A DNA stretch of 64,000 nt, taken from positions 186,001-250,000 of the forward strand of contig NZ_BMHI01000001.1 in the NCBI RefSeq assembly GCF_014640635.1, given 5' to 3'. This DNA comes from Flexivirga endophytica (GTDB lineage Bacteria; Actinomycetota; Actinomycetes; Actinomycetales; Dermatophilaceae). Under the pieces are notes generated by a model. That model had not been told where the DNA came from. It ran no database searches and was given only the letters and a program-made list of their open reading frames with translations. The first letter of the stretch is position 1. The number at the start of each line of letters is the position of its first letter. This document shows, piece by piece, positions 49,493 to 60,171 of this stretch. The position numbers and the translations under genes are program-made.

Positions 49493-51343
49493 ATGCCAGC
49501 TCTGAGGTCTCGGACAACCACAGTCGGTCGTGCAGCATCGGGCGCGCGTTCGCTCTGGCGAGCGACCGGCATGACCGACGGCGACTTCGGCAAGCCGATC
49601 GTCGCCGTCGCGAACTCCTACACCCAGTTCGTCCCGGGTCACGTGCACCTGAAGAACATGGGCGAGATCGTCGCCGAGGGGGTGCGTGCGGCCGGAGGCG
49701 TGGCCCGTGAGTTCCACACCATCGCGGTGGACGACGGCATCGCCATGGGCCACGGCGGCATGCTCTATTCGTTGCCGAGTCGCGAGATCATCGCCGACTC
49801 GGTCGAATACATGGTCAACGCGCACACGGCCGACGCCTTGGTCTGCATCTCCAACTGCGACAAGATCACACCCGGCATGCTCAATGCCGCGATGCGGCTG
49901 AACATCCCGACGGTCTTCGTCTCCGGTGGGCCGATGGAGGCAGGCAAGACGGTTTCGGTGAACGGCGTCGTGCACCCGTCGTCGGACCTGATCACCTCGA
50001 TCTCCGCCTCGGCCGACGACAACGTCGACGAGGAAGCGCTCGCCGCGATCGAGAATTCCGCCTGCCCGACCTGCGGCAGCTGCTCGGGCATGTTCACCGC
50101 CAACTCGATGAACTGCCTGACCGAGGCGCTCGGCCTCGCGCTGCCGGGCAACGGCTCGACACTGGCGACGCACTCGGCGCGCCGGGCGTTGTTCGAGCGC
50201 GCCGGGTCCGTCGTGGTCGATCTGGCCAAGCGGTACTACCACGACGACGACCACTCGGTCCTGCCACGCAACATCGCCACGTCGGCGGCCTTCCGCAACG
50301 CGATGGCGCTCGACGTCGCGATGGGCGGCTCCACCAACACGGTGCTGCACATCCTGGCCGCGGCGCAGGAGGGCGAGGTCAAGGACTTCGACCTGACCAC
50401 CATCGACGAGATCAGCAAGCGAGTGCCGTGCCTGTCCAAGGTCGCGCCCAACTCGTTCTTCCACATGGAGGACGTGCACCGTGCGGGCGGCATACCCGCC
50501 ATCCTCGGTGAGTTGCGTCGCGCCGGACTGCTCGAGCCCGACGTCAGCACCGTGCACTCGCCGACCATGGAGCAGTGGCTGGACGACTGGGACATCCGCT
50601 CCGGCAAGACCACCGACGAGGCGCTCGAGCTCTTCCATGCGGCGCCCGGGGGAGTGCGCACCGTCGAGCCGTTCTCGACCGACAATCGGTGGGCTGACCT
50701 GGACACCGACGCCGAGAACGGCTGCATCCACGACAAGGAGCACGCCTACACGACCGAGGGCGGCCTGGCGATCCTGCGCGGCAACCTTGCGGCCGACGGC
50801 GCCGTCATCAAGACCGCCGGCATCGACGAGGAGCTGTGGCACTTCGAGGGTCCCGCGCGGGTCGTGGAGTCCCAGGAGGAGGCGGTCGACGTCATCCTCA
50901 ACAAGATCATCCAGCCGGGCGAGGTTCTCGTCGTGCGTTACGAAGGCCCTGCAGGTGGCCCGGGCATGCAGGAGATGCTGCACCCGACCGCGTTCATGAA
51001 GGGCACCGGCATGGGCAAGAAGTGCGCCCTGGTCACCGACGGCCGCTTCTCGGGTGGGTCCAGCGGCCTGTCCATCGGTCACGTCTCCCCGGAGGCTGCC
51101 GCAGGCGGCGCCATCGGCCTGGTGCGCGACGGCGACCCGATCCTGATCGACGTCGTCAGCAGAAGGCTGGAGCTGCAGGTCGACGACGAGGAACTGCAGC
51201 GTCGTCGGGCGGAGATGGACGCCTCCGAGCGCCCGTGGCAGCCGGTGGCCCGCGATCGCGTCGTCAGCAAGGCACTGTGGGCGTATGCCGCCATGGCGAC
51301 CTCGGCCGACCGTGGCGCCGTGCGTGAGCTGCCCGGGAGCTGA
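49493..51343 (+). CDS. ilvD: Dihydroxy-acid dehydratase
   Basis: Fourth-type enzyme of valine/isoleucine synthesis, dehydrating dihydroxy acids to 2-keto acids using an Fe-S cluster. Length is 616 residues. Cluster cysteines lie in [12 protein letters not shown] and [19 protein letters not shown]; Mg-binding and active-site region [24 protein letters not shown] at 49493 is set by the -10; a GTG at 49487 overlaps it. Separate from ilvBNC by the ectoine-type transporter. Confidence 0.97.
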   Translation: MPALRSRTTTVGRAASGARSLWRATGMTDGDFGKPIVAVANSYTQFVPGHVHLKNMGEIVAEGVRAAGGVAREFHTIAVDDGIAMGHGGMLYSLPSREIIADSVEYMVNAHTADALVCISNCDKITPGMLNAAMRLNIPTVFVSGGPMEAGKTVSVNGVVHPSSDLITSISASADDNVDEEALAAIENSACPTCGSCSGMFTANSMNCLTEALGLALPGNGSTLATHSARRALFERAGSVVVDLAKRYYHDDDHSVLPRNIATSAAFRNAMALDVAMGGSTNTVLHILAAAQEGEVKDFDLTTIDEISKRVPCLSKVAPNSFFHMEDVHRAGGIPAILGELRRAGLLEPDVSTVHSPTMEQWLDDWDIRSGKTTDEALELFHAAPGGVRTVEPFSTDNRWADLDTDAENGCIHDKEHAYTTEGGLAILRGNLAADGAVIKTAGIDEELWHFEGPARVVESQEEAVDVILNKIIQPGEVLVVRYEGPAGGPGMQEMLHPTAFMKGTGMGKKCALVTDGRFSGGSSGLSIGHVSPEAAAGGAIGLVRDGDPILIDVVSRRLELQVDDEELQRRRAEMDASERPWQPVARDRVVSKALWAYAAMATSADRGAVRELPGS

Positions 51344-51361
51344 CCGAGCGCCGACTACCTC

Positions 51362-52135
51362 TCAGTGGGTGCCGGTGATGCCGCCGTCCACCGGGATGTC
51401 CGCACCGTTGATGTAGCCCGCCGCATCAGTCGACAGGAATCCGACGAGCGCGGCGATCTCCTCGGCCCGGCCGAGGCGCTGCTGTGGGTTCGGCGCGTAG
51501 TCGGCCACCAGAGACGCCTCGATCTCATCCCAGCTGCGACCGGCCGACTCCGGCCGGCTCGCGAACAGCCGCTGCATCGCCGGCGTGAGGATGACTCCGG
51601 GGCTGACCATGTTGACTGTCACCCCGGGGGCCACTGCGGTCCGGGCAAGGCTGATCGTGGCGTTGGCCAGAGCTGCCTTCGCGGCGGAGTACTCGATCAT
51701 CGTGGGGATCGGCGTGCGCGTGGCGCGTGTGCCGATGAAGACCACCCGACCGAAGCCACGGTCGCGCATCGGCGCCAATGCCGCGGTCGCCAGCTGAACG
51801 GCGGACACGACATTCGTCTGGTAGGCCGACTGCCAGTCTGCAGGCGTTGCAGTGCTGTGCGTGTGCTCGGCATACGGCCCCGCGCAGTGGACCAGGACGT
51901 CGAAGTGACCGGCGTCGACCTGGGCGGCGAGCGTCCGGACCTCGTCGGGTCTCGAGACGTCGCCGTGCAACGACTCGACCGTTGCGTCGAGCTTTTCCGC
52001 CGCGGCTGTTGCGGATCCGCGGGTGCGGCCGTGGACCGTCACCTGCGCGCCGCGACGTAAGAGGTCCTGCGCGACGGCATACCCGATGCCCGAGGTGCTC
52101 GCGGTGATCAGGGCGCGGCGTGTTCGTTGTTCCAT
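51362..52135 (-). CDS. Short-chain dehydrogenase/reductase (SDR)
   Basis: Length is 257 residues. Classical SDR fold: nucleotide motif ITASTSGIGYAVAQ, VHCAGPY in place of NNAG, catalytic Ser in VVFIGTRATR context (Thr here) and YSAAK (Tyr and Lys), with NMVSPGVILTPAM after. The start at 52135 follows TACCGT on the minus strand by seven bases. The position usually held by Ser before YxxxK appears as a Thr-rich segment, so activity should not be assumed. Substrate unknown. Converges on ilvD with 18 bases between stops. Confidence 0.83.
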   Translation of the reverse strand: MEQRTRRALITASTSGIGYAVAQDLLRRGAQVTVHGRTRGSATAAAEKLDATVESLHGDVSRPDEVRTLAAQVDAGHFDVLVHCAGPYAEHTHSTATPADWQSAYQTNVVSAVQLATAALAPMRDRGFGRVVFIGTRATRTPIPTMIEYSAAKAALANATISLARTAVAPGVTVNMVSPGVILTPAMQRLFASRPESAGRSWDEIEASLVADYAPNPQQRLGRAEEIAALVGFLSTDAAGYINGADIPVDGGITGTH

Positions 52136-52142
52136 CCCGACG

Positions 52143-52148
52143 ACGGTA
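52143..52148 (-). promoter_or_regulatory. Leaderless -10 of the SDR gene
   Basis: TACCGT on the minus strand, seven bases before the ATG at 52135. Confidence 0.45.
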
Positions 52149-52167
52149 CGTGGCAGGTATGACGGCG

Positions 52168-52629
52168 TCAGAGTGCCAGCTTCATCATGCGGTCGGTCGT
52201 GACGAAGCCGAGCGACTCGTAGAGGTTGATGGCGACGTCGTTGCCGCCGAAGACGTGCAGCGTGAGCGTGTCGAGACCGTTGTCCCGTGACCACTGTGCG
52301 GCTTCCTGCATCAGGGCGCGGCCGTAACCCTTGCCGCGGGCGGCGGGTTCGACCTGTATGTCGTAGATGAACGCGAATTCTTTGCTTTCACCACGACGCG
52401 CCATCCAGAGGCGTCCGACCCGGTCCCCGGCGTCATCCGTTGCGATCAGGACCGCGTGCCCGGGCGCCAGTTTCCCGTCGGGAAAGAGCTGCGCAGTCTC
52501 CAGCTCGGCCTGCCGGTGGGCCTCCTCGAGCGGCACACCGCCGTTGGTGTGTTTGTCCTCTGCATACTCGCGCATGGTGCTCGCTATGTAATCGGGGAGC
52601 TCGTCATCGGCGATCGGTCGTACCTGCAT
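52168..52629 (-). CDS. GNAT family N-acetyltransferase
   Basis: Length is 153 residues. Acetyl-CoA motif A is IYDIQVEPAARGKGYGRALMQEA, followed by LTLHVFGGNDVAINLYESLGF. ATG at 52629 is supported by TAAGGT seven bases upstream on the minus strand; a GTG nine bases earlier is less likely. Substrate unknown. Confidence 0.87.
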   Translation of the reverse strand: MQVRPIADDELPDYIASTMREYAEDKHTNGGVPLEEAHRQAELETAQLFPDGKLAPGHAVLIATDDAGDRVGRLWMARRGESKEFAFIYDIQVEPAARGKGYGRALMQEAAQWSRDNGLDTLTLHVFGGNDVAINLYESLGFVTTDRMMKLAL

Positions 52630-52636
52630 GCACGGC

Positions 52637-52642
52637 ACCTTA
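52637..52642 (-). promoter_or_regulatory. Leaderless -10 of the GNAT gene
   Basis: TAAGGT on the minus strand, seven bases before the ATG at 52629. The rest of the 317-base gap to the next gene (52630-52946) must hold the transporter promoter; I see no clear pair of hexamers there. Confidence 0.45.
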
Positions 52643-52946
52643 GCCGGGTGTGACTGCTGTGACGAATGACACAGATCGGCGCGATTCGGCCGCCGAATGT
52701 CTCAAAGTGATAACGAAGAATCCCGGCCCAAACCCGCCCGGGGCGAGTATCGTCTACTTGTCGACAATGTGTCGTCTTGGCTGGTCAGCGACGCTTTCGA
52801 GAGGAGTTTGACCGTCCTTGGCCCCCCCATTACCTGCGCCAAACCTGTGATTGAGATGTGCCGGACGGCGACATAGCCTCCAGAGGTCCCGTTCTCCCGG
52901 AGGTGCGTTCGGCGTGGCTCCCCGTGTGTCGAAAGGCCCCAGAAAC

Positions 52947-53855
52947 ATGAGACTGCGTACACGACGTGCAACCGCCGCTGCTGCTGTGCTGACAGCAGGT
53001 GCTCTCGCCCTTTCCGGGTGTGGTGGTTCAAGCGGTGGCGGTGGCGGTGGCGGTGGTGACACCCTGTCGTCGCTGAAGAAGGCCGGCAAGGTCACCGTCG
53101 GCATCAACGGCGAGAATCCCTACAGCTTCATCGGCAAGGACGGTAAGCCGGACGGCGCCACCATCGCGCTGGACAAGGCCGTCTACAAGAAGCTCGGCAT
53201 CAACAAGGTCGAGGCCAAGAAGGTCGAGTGGGACGCACTGATCCCCGGCCTCAATTCCGGCCAGTACGACGAGGTCAGCGCCGGTATGTCGATCCTGCCG
53301 GATCGCTGCAAGAAGGCGGCGTTCAGCTACCCGGAGATCACCTACGAGACGGCCTTCCTGGTGCCCAAGGGCAACCCTAAGGGGCTGCACACCATGCAGG
53401 ACCTGAAGGCGAAGAAGGTCAACCTGGTCACCGAGAACGGCGCCATCGAGCAGGGCTACGCCAAGACGATGGGCATCCAGACCCAGACCGTCGGATCGCC
53501 GCAGGACGGCCTGCGTGCGGTCGAGAACGGCCAGGCTGATGTCTTCGCGCTGACCGCGATCTCGCTGCGCACGCTGGTCAAGACTCAGAAGGCGCAGAGC
53601 AAGGTCGAGGTCACCAAGGCGTTCACCGCCGAGGTCAAGGGCAAGCTGCAGATCGGTGCGGGCGCCGCCGTCTTCCGCAAGGACGACACCAAGCTCCTCA
53701 AGGCCTACAACAAGGAACTCAAGAAGATCATCGACGACCCGAAGCAGTTCAACAAGATCGTCGGTAAGTACGGCTTCACCGAGGCCGAGCGTCCCAAGGG
53801 CAAGACGACCGACACCAAGTACCTCTGCTCCGGCAAGCTGCCGGACGCGAAGTAA
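52947..53855 (+). CDS. ehuB: Ectoine/amino-acid ABC transporter substrate-binding lipoprotein (EhuB-like)
   Basis: Length is 302 residues. The lipoprotein signal ends in LALSGC, then a Ser/Gly tether. Family-3 solute-binding fold: KAGKVTVGINGENPYSFIGKDG, ALIPGLNSGQYDEVSAGMSI, and LPDRCKKAAFS, a Cys-containing segment like that of EhuB. The operon order (binding protein, two permeases, ATPase) matches ehuBCDA. A polar amino acid could be the true ligand. ATG at 52947 with AAAGG upstream. Confidence 0.85.
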   Translation: MRLRTRRATAAAAVLTAGALALSGCGGSSGGGGGGGGDTLSSLKKAGKVTVGINGENPYSFIGKDGKPDGATIALDKAVYKKLGINKVEAKKVEWDALIPGLNSGQYDEVSAGMSILPDRCKKAAFSYPEITYETAFLVPKGNPKGLHTMQDLKAKKVNLVTENGAIEQGYAKTMGIQTQTVGSPQDGLRAVENGQADVFALTAISLRTLVKTQKAQSKVEVTKAFTAEVKGKLQIGAGAAVFRKDDTKLLKAYNKELKKIIDDPKQFNKIVGKYGFTEAERPKGKTTDTKYLCSGKLPDAK

Positions 53856-53883
53856 GTGATCGGACGATCGGAGCACAAGGATC

Positions 53884-54621
53884 GTGCCTGATTTGTCGTC
53901 CATCGCACCGGCTGGCGTCGTCGAAACCCTCCAGGACCACTGGCACACGCTGCTGGACGGGTTGAAGGTCACTCTTGAGCTGTCCGTGTTCGGCGGCGCT
54001 GTGGCGTTCGTTGTCGCCGTCGTACTCGGCCTCGCGGCCATCTCCCGGCTCGCCGTGGTCCGGACGGTGTCCCGCATCATCGTGGAGTTCTTTCGCGGCA
54101 CGTCGCTCGTCGTACAGCTGTTCGTCCTGGTGTACGTGTTGCCGCAGGCCACCAGCGTGGGTTCGCATCCGCTGCTCTTCTGCGTCATCGCACTGGGCCT
54201 CAACTACGGTGCGTACGGCTCCGAGGTCGTGCGCGGTTCGCTGAACGCCGTGCCACCTGGTCAGTGGGAGACGACGACAGCGCTGTCCATGTCGTGGCTT
54301 ACCAAGATCCGGCGGGTTATCTGGCCACAGGCGTGGGCGCTGATGCTTCCGGGGCTCAATAACCTGATGGTCATGCTGGTCAAGGGCACCGCGATCGCGT
54401 TGTTCATCGGCCTGCCCGACCTCACGTCGGTCGGTGACGACCTGCGCAAGTCCGGCGTGGATGCCTGGACGGTCTACGGCATCTCCTTCGTGCTCTATTA
54501 CCTGGCGGCATTGGCGTTCTCGGCCTTCCTGCGTCATCTGGAAGTTCGTGCGCAGCGGCGACTGGGCATCAGACCCTCCAAGGTCAAGACGGCCCAGGCG
54601 ACAGCGGAGGCGGTGGCCTGA
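53884..54621 (+). CDS. ehuC: Ectoine-type ABC transporter permease (EhuC-like)
   Basis: Length is 245 residues. HisM-type permease with VEFFRGTSLVVQLF, GLNYGAYGSEVVRGSLNAVP and the coupling loop GQWETTTALSMSWLTKIRRV. GTG at 53884 with AAGGAT upstream, 28 bases after the binding-protein stop. Confidence 0.85.
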   Translation: MPDLSSIAPAGVVETLQDHWHTLLDGLKVTLELSVFGGAVAFVVAVVLGLAAISRLAVVRTVSRIIVEFFRGTSLVVQLFVLVYVLPQATSVGSHPLLFCVIALGLNYGAYGSEVVRGSLNAVPPGQWETTTALSMSWLTKIRRVIWPQAWALMLPGLNNLMVMLVKGTAIALFIGLPDLTSVGDDLRKSGVDAWTVYGISFVLYYLAALAFSAFLRHLEVRAQRRLGIRPSKVKTAQATAEAVA

Positions 54622-55319
54622 TGAGCTCGTCCGTGAAATGGGACTGGAGCCTCGCAAACGAGGCCTTCCCCGACATCCTCAAGGCGTTTCTCGAGGTCAC
54701 GCTCCTCGTCACCGTCGCGGCGTCAATTCTGTCCGCGCTCCTCGGCCTGGTCTGGGCCGTTGCGTTGCGGGAGCTGCCCGGTCCGCTCAGCAAGGTCCTG
54801 GGGTGGCTGCTCGGCGTCATACGGATGACGCCCCTGCCGTTGCAGTTGCTGATCGTGACCTACGGGATCGTCACGCCGCAGGGCTGGCTGGCCCACCTCG
54901 ATGGCCCGGACCAGCTGAACCACCGGCTGATGATCATCGGCATCGTGGTCTTCGCGGTTCACTATTCGACCTACATGGCCGAGTCCTATCGCGCAGGCAT
55001 TGAGTCGCTGCCCAAGGGGCAGTGGGAAGCCGCGACGGCGCTGTCACTACCGCAGAGTCGGACATGGCGCGTCGTAATCATCCCGCAGGCGCTGCGAGCG
55101 ACGCTGCCGTCACTCGGCAACTGGGCGATCGCGATGTTCAAGGACACGCCCTACCTGCTGGCGATCGGTGTCATTGAGATGGTGACCCAAGCCAGACAGA
55201 TCGGCGGGGACCACTTCGACTACATCGAGGTGTTCACCATTGCCGGGCTGATCTTCCTGGTGGCGAGTTATCCGACCGCCATCCTCATGCGCCGATTGGA
55301 GAAGAAGCTTGCCTACTGA
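54621..55319 (+). CDS. ehuD: Ectoine-type ABC transporter permease (EhuD-like)
   Basis: Length is 232 residues. Starts KWDWSLANEAFPDILKAF; IRMTPLPLQLLIVTYGIV; coupling loop GQWEAATALSLPQSRTWRVV. ATG at 54621 shares one base with the ehuC stop. Confidence 0.85.
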   Translation: MSSSVKWDWSLANEAFPDILKAFLEVTLLVTVAASILSALLGLVWAVALRELPGPLSKVLGWLLGVIRMTPLPLQLLIVTYGIVTPQGWLAHLDGPDQLNHRLMIIGIVVFAVHYSTYMAESYRAGIESLPKGQWEAATALSLPQSRTWRVVIIPQALRATLPSLGNWAIAMFKDTPYLLAIGVIEMVTQARQIGGDHFDYIEVFTIAGLIFLVASYPTAILMRRLEKKLAY

Positions 55320-56169
55320 CAAGACCGACGGTGCGGGTGCGCCCGACCTGTCCAAGCAATCGGGCGCGGCGGTCCAGACCGGACCGGATTTCGACGGCAA
55401 CGGCCGGCCGCGCATCGCTTTCGAGGACGTCTCGAAGCAGTTCGGCAAGAACGTCGTCCTCAACGACCTCAATTTCAATGTCGCCAAGGGCGAGCGGGTC
55501 ACCCTGATCGGCCCGAGCGGTTCCGGCAAGACCACGATCCTGCGGCTGCTGATGACTCTGGAGGAGCTCAGCGGCGGTTTCATCTACGTCGACGGCGATC
55601 CGCTCACGCACCGGAAGAACGATGCCGGCAAAAGGGTGGCCATGAAGCCCAAGGAAATCTCCGTCATCCGCAAGCGGATCGGGATGGTCTTCCAGCAGTT
55701 CAACCTCTTCCCGAACATGTCGGTGATCGAGAACATCACCGAGGCGCCGATCCACGTCCTCGGCCAGTCCAAGGACGAGGCGCGGGAGAAGGCCAAGAAG
55801 CTGCTCGACCAGGTGGGCCTCGGCGACAGGGCCGAGGAGCACCCGACCCGGTTGTCCGGCGGCCAGCAGCAGCGGGTGGCGATCGCCCGGGCGCTGGCGA
55901 TGGAGCCGGAGATCCTGTTGCTCGACGAGGTCACCTCGGCGCTTGACCCCGAGCTCGTCGGCGATGTGCTCGGTGTGCTGCGCGACGTCGCCAACAGCAC
56001 CGACATCACCATGCTGCTGGTGACTCACGAGATGCAGTTCGCTCGCGACGTCTCGCACCGCGTGATGATGTTCGACGCCGGGCACATCATCGAAGAGGCG
56101 GAGCCCGACGCGATGTTCTCCGACCCGCAGCACGAGCGCACCAAGAAGTTCCTGCAAGCGATCCTGTAG
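55309..56169 (+). CDS. ehuA: Ectoine-type ABC transporter ATPase (EhuA-like)
   Basis: Length is 286 residues. Walker A GPSGSGKTTILR, Q-loop FQQFNLFPNMSV, signature LSGGQQQRVAIARAL, Walker B ILLLDEVTSALD, switch His THEM. An N-terminal extension of about 35 polar residues precedes the domain. Start is TTG at 55309, inside the end of ehuD, with GGAGAAG upstream. No ectoine-breakdown genes are in the window. Confidence 0.87.
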   Translation: MPTDKTDGAGAPDLSKQSGAAVQTGPDFDGNGRPRIAFEDVSKQFGKNVVLNDLNFNVAKGERVTLIGPSGSGKTTILRLLMTLEELSGGFIYVDGDPLTHRKNDAGKRVAMKPKEISVIRKRIGMVFQQFNLFPNMSVIENITEAPIHVLGQSKDEAREKAKKLLDQVGLGDRAEEHPTRLSGGQQQRVAIARALAMEPEILLLDEVTSALDPELVGDVLGVLRDVANSTDITMLLVTHEMQFARDVSHRVMMFDAGHIIEEAEPDAMFSDPQHERTKKFLQAIL

Positions 56170-56253
56170 TGCCTTTGGCAGGTACTCCTCCCGCCGGGTT
56201 CGCACGCTCACCCGCCGGGCATCGTCGTACCTGCGATCCCGACACCCGTTCAA

Positions 56254-56290
56254 GCCGCCCCGAGGTCGTTTCCTCGGGGCGGTGGTGGTT
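56254..56290 (+). terminator. Terminator after ehuA
   Basis: Arms CCGCCCCGAGG (56255-56265) and CCTCGGGGCGG (56272-56282) around TCGTTT, followed by TGGTGGTTT. Confidence 0.75.
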
Positions 56291-56308
56291 TACGTCACGT
56301 CCATATTT

Positions 56309-56358
56309 TGAGATCGCTATCTCAGAATGTTGACGCTCCATTGCGGTCGCACGACACT
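56309..56358 (+). promoter_or_regulatory. ilvB promoter with upstream palindrome
   Basis: -35 TTGACG at 56330-56335, 17-base spacer, -10 GACACT at 56353-56358, then six bases to the leader-peptide GTG. The palindrome TGAGAT-CGCT-ATCTCA (56309-56324) ends five bases before the -35 and is a likely regulator site. Confidence 0.6.
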
Positions 56359-56364
56359 GGAGCG

Positions 56365-56403
56365 GTGGCACGAATTCTCGTACTTCCAAAGCGCGCAAGC
56401 TGA
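56365..56403 (+). CDS. ilvB leader peptide
   Basis: Twelve-codon peptide V(M)ARILVLPKRAS with consecutive Ile-Leu-Val-Leu codons, the end products of the pathway downstream. It resembles the actinobacterial ilvB leader of the type RILVLGKR. The GTG at 56365 sits six bases after the -10, so the mRNA is leaderless. Ribosome stalling on uncharged branched-chain tRNAs would favour the antiterminator over the hairpin at 56425-56460. Confidence 0.82.
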   Translation: MARILVLPKRAS

Positions 56404-56412
56404 TTCATTCGG

Positions 56413-56470
56413 CTCGCGCGCTGACCCTCACTGCCCGGACTCCGGGATGAGGGTTTTTTTATGCGCGAGC
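56413..56470 (+). terminator. ilvB transcription attenuator
   Basis: Terminator: CCCTCA (56425-56430) with TGAGGG (56448-56453) and inner CCCGG/CCGGG, followed by seven T. A competing pairing of GCTCGCGC (56413-56420) with GCGCGAGC (56463-56470) would span the terminator. GCGCGC at 56391-56396, at the end of the leader peptide, can pair with the 56417-56422 region, giving the alternate state. Confidence 0.75.
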
Positions 56471-56498
56471 GTGCTTCCGAAGAGTTAAGGACGACAAG

Positions 56499-58400
56499 GT
56501 GACGACGCACAGTCCGGCCGAAGGACGGCCAACAGCATCAAGAGCTGACGCGGAGATGAGGGACGAATCTGCGCGTCAGATCCCGACCCCTGCGGAGGTG
56601 GCGCCGGCGGCGAAGCAGCCGGTGCCCGCGGAAGAAGTGACCGGCGCACAGAGCCTGGTGCTCGCGCTCGAGTCCGCCGGGGTAGAAGTCGTCTTCGGGC
56701 TGCCGGGTGGTGCGATCCTGCCGGCATACGATCCGTTGTTGGACTCGACCAAGGTGCGCCACATCCTGGTCCGCCACGAGCAGGGCGCCGGGCACGCCGC
56801 CGAGGGATACGCGTCGGCGACCGGCCGAGTCGGTGTCTGTATGGCGACCAGCGGCCCCGGCGCGACCAACTTGGTCACCGCGATCGCCGACGCCTACATG
56901 GACTCGGTTCCGATGGTCGCGATCACCGGGCAGGTCAGCTCCAAGACGATCGGCACCGACGCCTTCCAGGAAGCCGACATCCGCGGCATCACCATGCCGA
57001 TCACCAAGCACAGCTACCTGGTCACCGAGCCGGGCGGCATCGCCGCCGCGATCAAGGAGGCGTTCCACATCGCCTCGACCGGCCGCCCCGGTCCGGTGCT
57101 CGTCGACGTCACCAAGGACGCGATGGTCGGCAAGACAACGTTCGAGTGGCCGGCCGACGTCGCGCTGCCCGGGTATCGGCCGGTGACCCGGCCGCACCAC
57201 AAGCAGATCCGTGCGGCGGCCAAGCTGATCCGGGAGGCCCAGCGCCCGGTCTTCTACCTCGGTGGCGGCATCGTGCGTGCCGAGGCGGCGGAGGAACTGC
57301 GTGAACTGGTCGAGGTCGCGGGGATCCCGTTGGTGACAACGCTGATGGCGCGCGGAGTCGTGCCCGACAGTCACCCGCTGCACCTGGGTATGCCTGGCAT
57401 GCACGGCTCGGTCGCCGCGGTCACCGCGCTGCAGAAGTCGGACCTGCTGATCGCGATCGGCACCCGCTTCGACGACCGGGTCACCGGCCACCTCCCGTCC
57501 TTCGCGCCCGGCGCCAAGGTCATCCACGCCGACATCGACCCGGCCGAGATCTCCAAGAACCGCGTCGCCGACGTCCCGATCGTCGGGGACGCCAAGGCCG
57601 TCATCGCCGACCTGATCACCGCTCTGCGGTCCGACCAGGACGCCGGCCGGGGCGGCGACTTCACCGCCTGGGCCGAACGCACCCGCGGCTGGGCGGACAC
57701 CTACCCCTTGGGCTACAGCCCTGCCGACAATGCGACGGCGATCCCGCCGCAGTACGTCATCGAGCGGATCGGCGCGCTCACCGGACCCGAAGCGGTGTAT
57801 GCCGCCGGTGTCGGCCAGCATCAGATGTGGGCGGCACAGTTCGTGAAGTACGAACGCCCCAACTCCTGGCTCAACTCCGGCGGCCTCGGCACCATGGGCT
57901 ACTCGGTGCCGGCCGCGATGGGCGCGAAGGTCGGCGAACCCGACCGCGTCGTCTGGGCGATCGACGGGGACGGCTGCTTCCAGATGACAAATCAGGAGCT
58001 GGCCACCTGCATGATCAACAAGATCCCGATCAAGGTCGCGATCATCAACAACTCCAGCCTCGGCATGGTGCGGCAGTGGCAGACGCTCTTCTACAACGAG
58101 CGCTACTCCAACACGGATCTGCATACGTCCGCCGCCGGGTCGCGCATCCCCGACTTCGTCAAGCTCGCGGAGGCCTACGGGTGCGTCGGACTACGCTGCG
58201 AGAAGACCGAGGACGTCGACGCGACCATCGCGAAAGCGTTGGAGATCAACGATGTTCCGGTGGTCATCGACTTCGTGGTGGAGCGCGATGCGATGGTGTG
58301 GCCGATGGTGCCAGCCGGTGTGAGCAACGACCTGGTCACCACGGCGCGGGCAATGACACCCGTGTGGGACCGCGACGACGACGCAGAGGGGAGCCGCTGA
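56499..58400 (+). CDS. ilvB: Acetolactate synthase large subunit
   Basis: Length is 633 residues, including an N-terminal extension of about 45 polar residues. ThDP enzyme making acetolactate or acetohydroxybutyrate. Catalytic Glu in [36 protein letters not shown]-binding central domain, and ThDP motif [23 protein letters not shown] at 56499 follows AAGG. First of ilvBNC, behind an attenuator. Confidence 0.97.
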   Translation: MTTHSPAEGRPTASRADAEMRDESARQIPTPAEVAPAAKQPVPAEEVTGAQSLVLALESAGVEVVFGLPGGAILPAYDPLLDSTKVRHILVRHEQGAGHAAEGYASATGRVGVCMATSGPGATNLVTAIADAYMDSVPMVAITGQVSSKTIGTDAFQEADIRGITMPITKHSYLVTEPGGIAAAIKEAFHIASTGRPGPVLVDVTKDAMVGKTTFEWPADVALPGYRPVTRPHHKQIRAAAKLIREAQRPVFYLGGGIVRAEAAEELRELVEVAGIPLVTTLMARGVVPDSHPLHLGMPGMHGSVAAVTALQKSDLLIAIGTRFDDRVTGHLPSFAPGAKVIHADIDPAEISKNRVADVPIVGDAKAVIADLITALRSDQDAGRGGDFTAWAERTRGWADTYPLGYSPADNATAIPPQYVIERIGALTGPEAVYAAGVGQHQMWAAQFVKYERPNSWLNSGGLGTMGYSVPAAMGAKVGEPDRVVWAIDGDGCFQMTNQELATCMINKIPIKVAIINNSSLGMVRQWQTLFYNERYSNTDLHTSAAGSRIPDFVKLAEAYGCVGLRCEKTEDVDATIAKALEINDVPVVIDFVVERDAMVWPMVPAGVSNDLVTTARAMTPVWDRDDDAEGSR

Positions 58401-58912
58401 TGGCGCGCCATACCTTGTCGGTGCTGGTGGAGGACAAACCCGGTGTGCTGGCACGCATCTCGGGTCTCATCTCCCGGCGCGGCTTCAACATCGACTCGCT
58501 TGCGGTGGGACCGACCGAGAACGACGAGGTCTCCCGTATGACGATCGTCGTCGACGTCGACGAGACCGCCCTGGAGCAGGTGACCAAGCAGCTCAACAAA
58601 CTCATCGAGGTGCTCAAGGTCGTCGAACTCGAGGAGACCGGGTCGGTCCAGCGGGAGCTGGTGCTCATCAAGGTCCGGTGTGACGCCGCGTCGCGCGCCG
58701 AGATCGTGCAGATCACCCAGATGTTCCGGTGCAACGTCGTCGACGTCGGGCTCGATGCGGTCGTCATCGAGGCGACCGGCACGCCCGGCAAGCTCGAGGC
58801 GTTGCTCGAAGTGCTCGATCCGTATGGCGTCCGCGAGATCGTTCAGTCCGGTCTCGTCGGTGTCGGTCGCGGTGGCAAGTCCATCACCGACCGGGGTCGG
58901 CGCAGCGCGTAG
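58400..58912 (+). CDS. ilvN: Acetolactate synthase regulatory subunit
   Basis: Length is 170 residues. ACT domain at the start (LSVLVEDKPGVLARISGLIS, RRGFNIDSLAVGPTE), which binds valine for feedback inhibition, then the C-terminal activation domain. ATG at 58400 shares a base with the ilvB stop. Confidence 0.96.
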   Translation: MARHTLSVLVEDKPGVLARISGLISRRGFNIDSLAVGPTENDEVSRMTIVVDVDETALEQVTKQLNKLIEVLKVVELEETGSVQRELVLIKVRCDAASRAEIVQITQMFRCNVVDVGLDAVVIEATGTPGKLEALLEVLDPYGVREIVQSGLVGVGRGGKSITDRGRRSA

Positions 58913-58920
58913 CACAGAAC

Positions 58921-60059
<1,139 letters not shown>

Positions 60060-60097
60060 GTCCTCGGGTCTGCTTCGACTCCCGACCCGGGGCCCAT

Positions 60098-60169
60098 CAC
60101 GAATGACGGCTTCTTCGGCGAGTGACGGCCCAATTGGGCCGTCACTCGTCGAGGGAGCCGTCATTCGTG
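60098..60169. terminator. Nested palindrome (element D) between converging genes
   Basis: Outer arms CACGAATGACGGC (60098-60110) and GCCGTCATTCGTG (60157-60169) are perfect. The inner perfect palindrome spans 60119-60148 (CGAGTGACGGCCCAA and its complement). Outer and inner arms share GARTGACGGC, again giving F-F-R-R. Lies between the ilvC stop and the leftward gene's stop. Confidence 0.65.
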
Positions 60170-60171
60170 GT

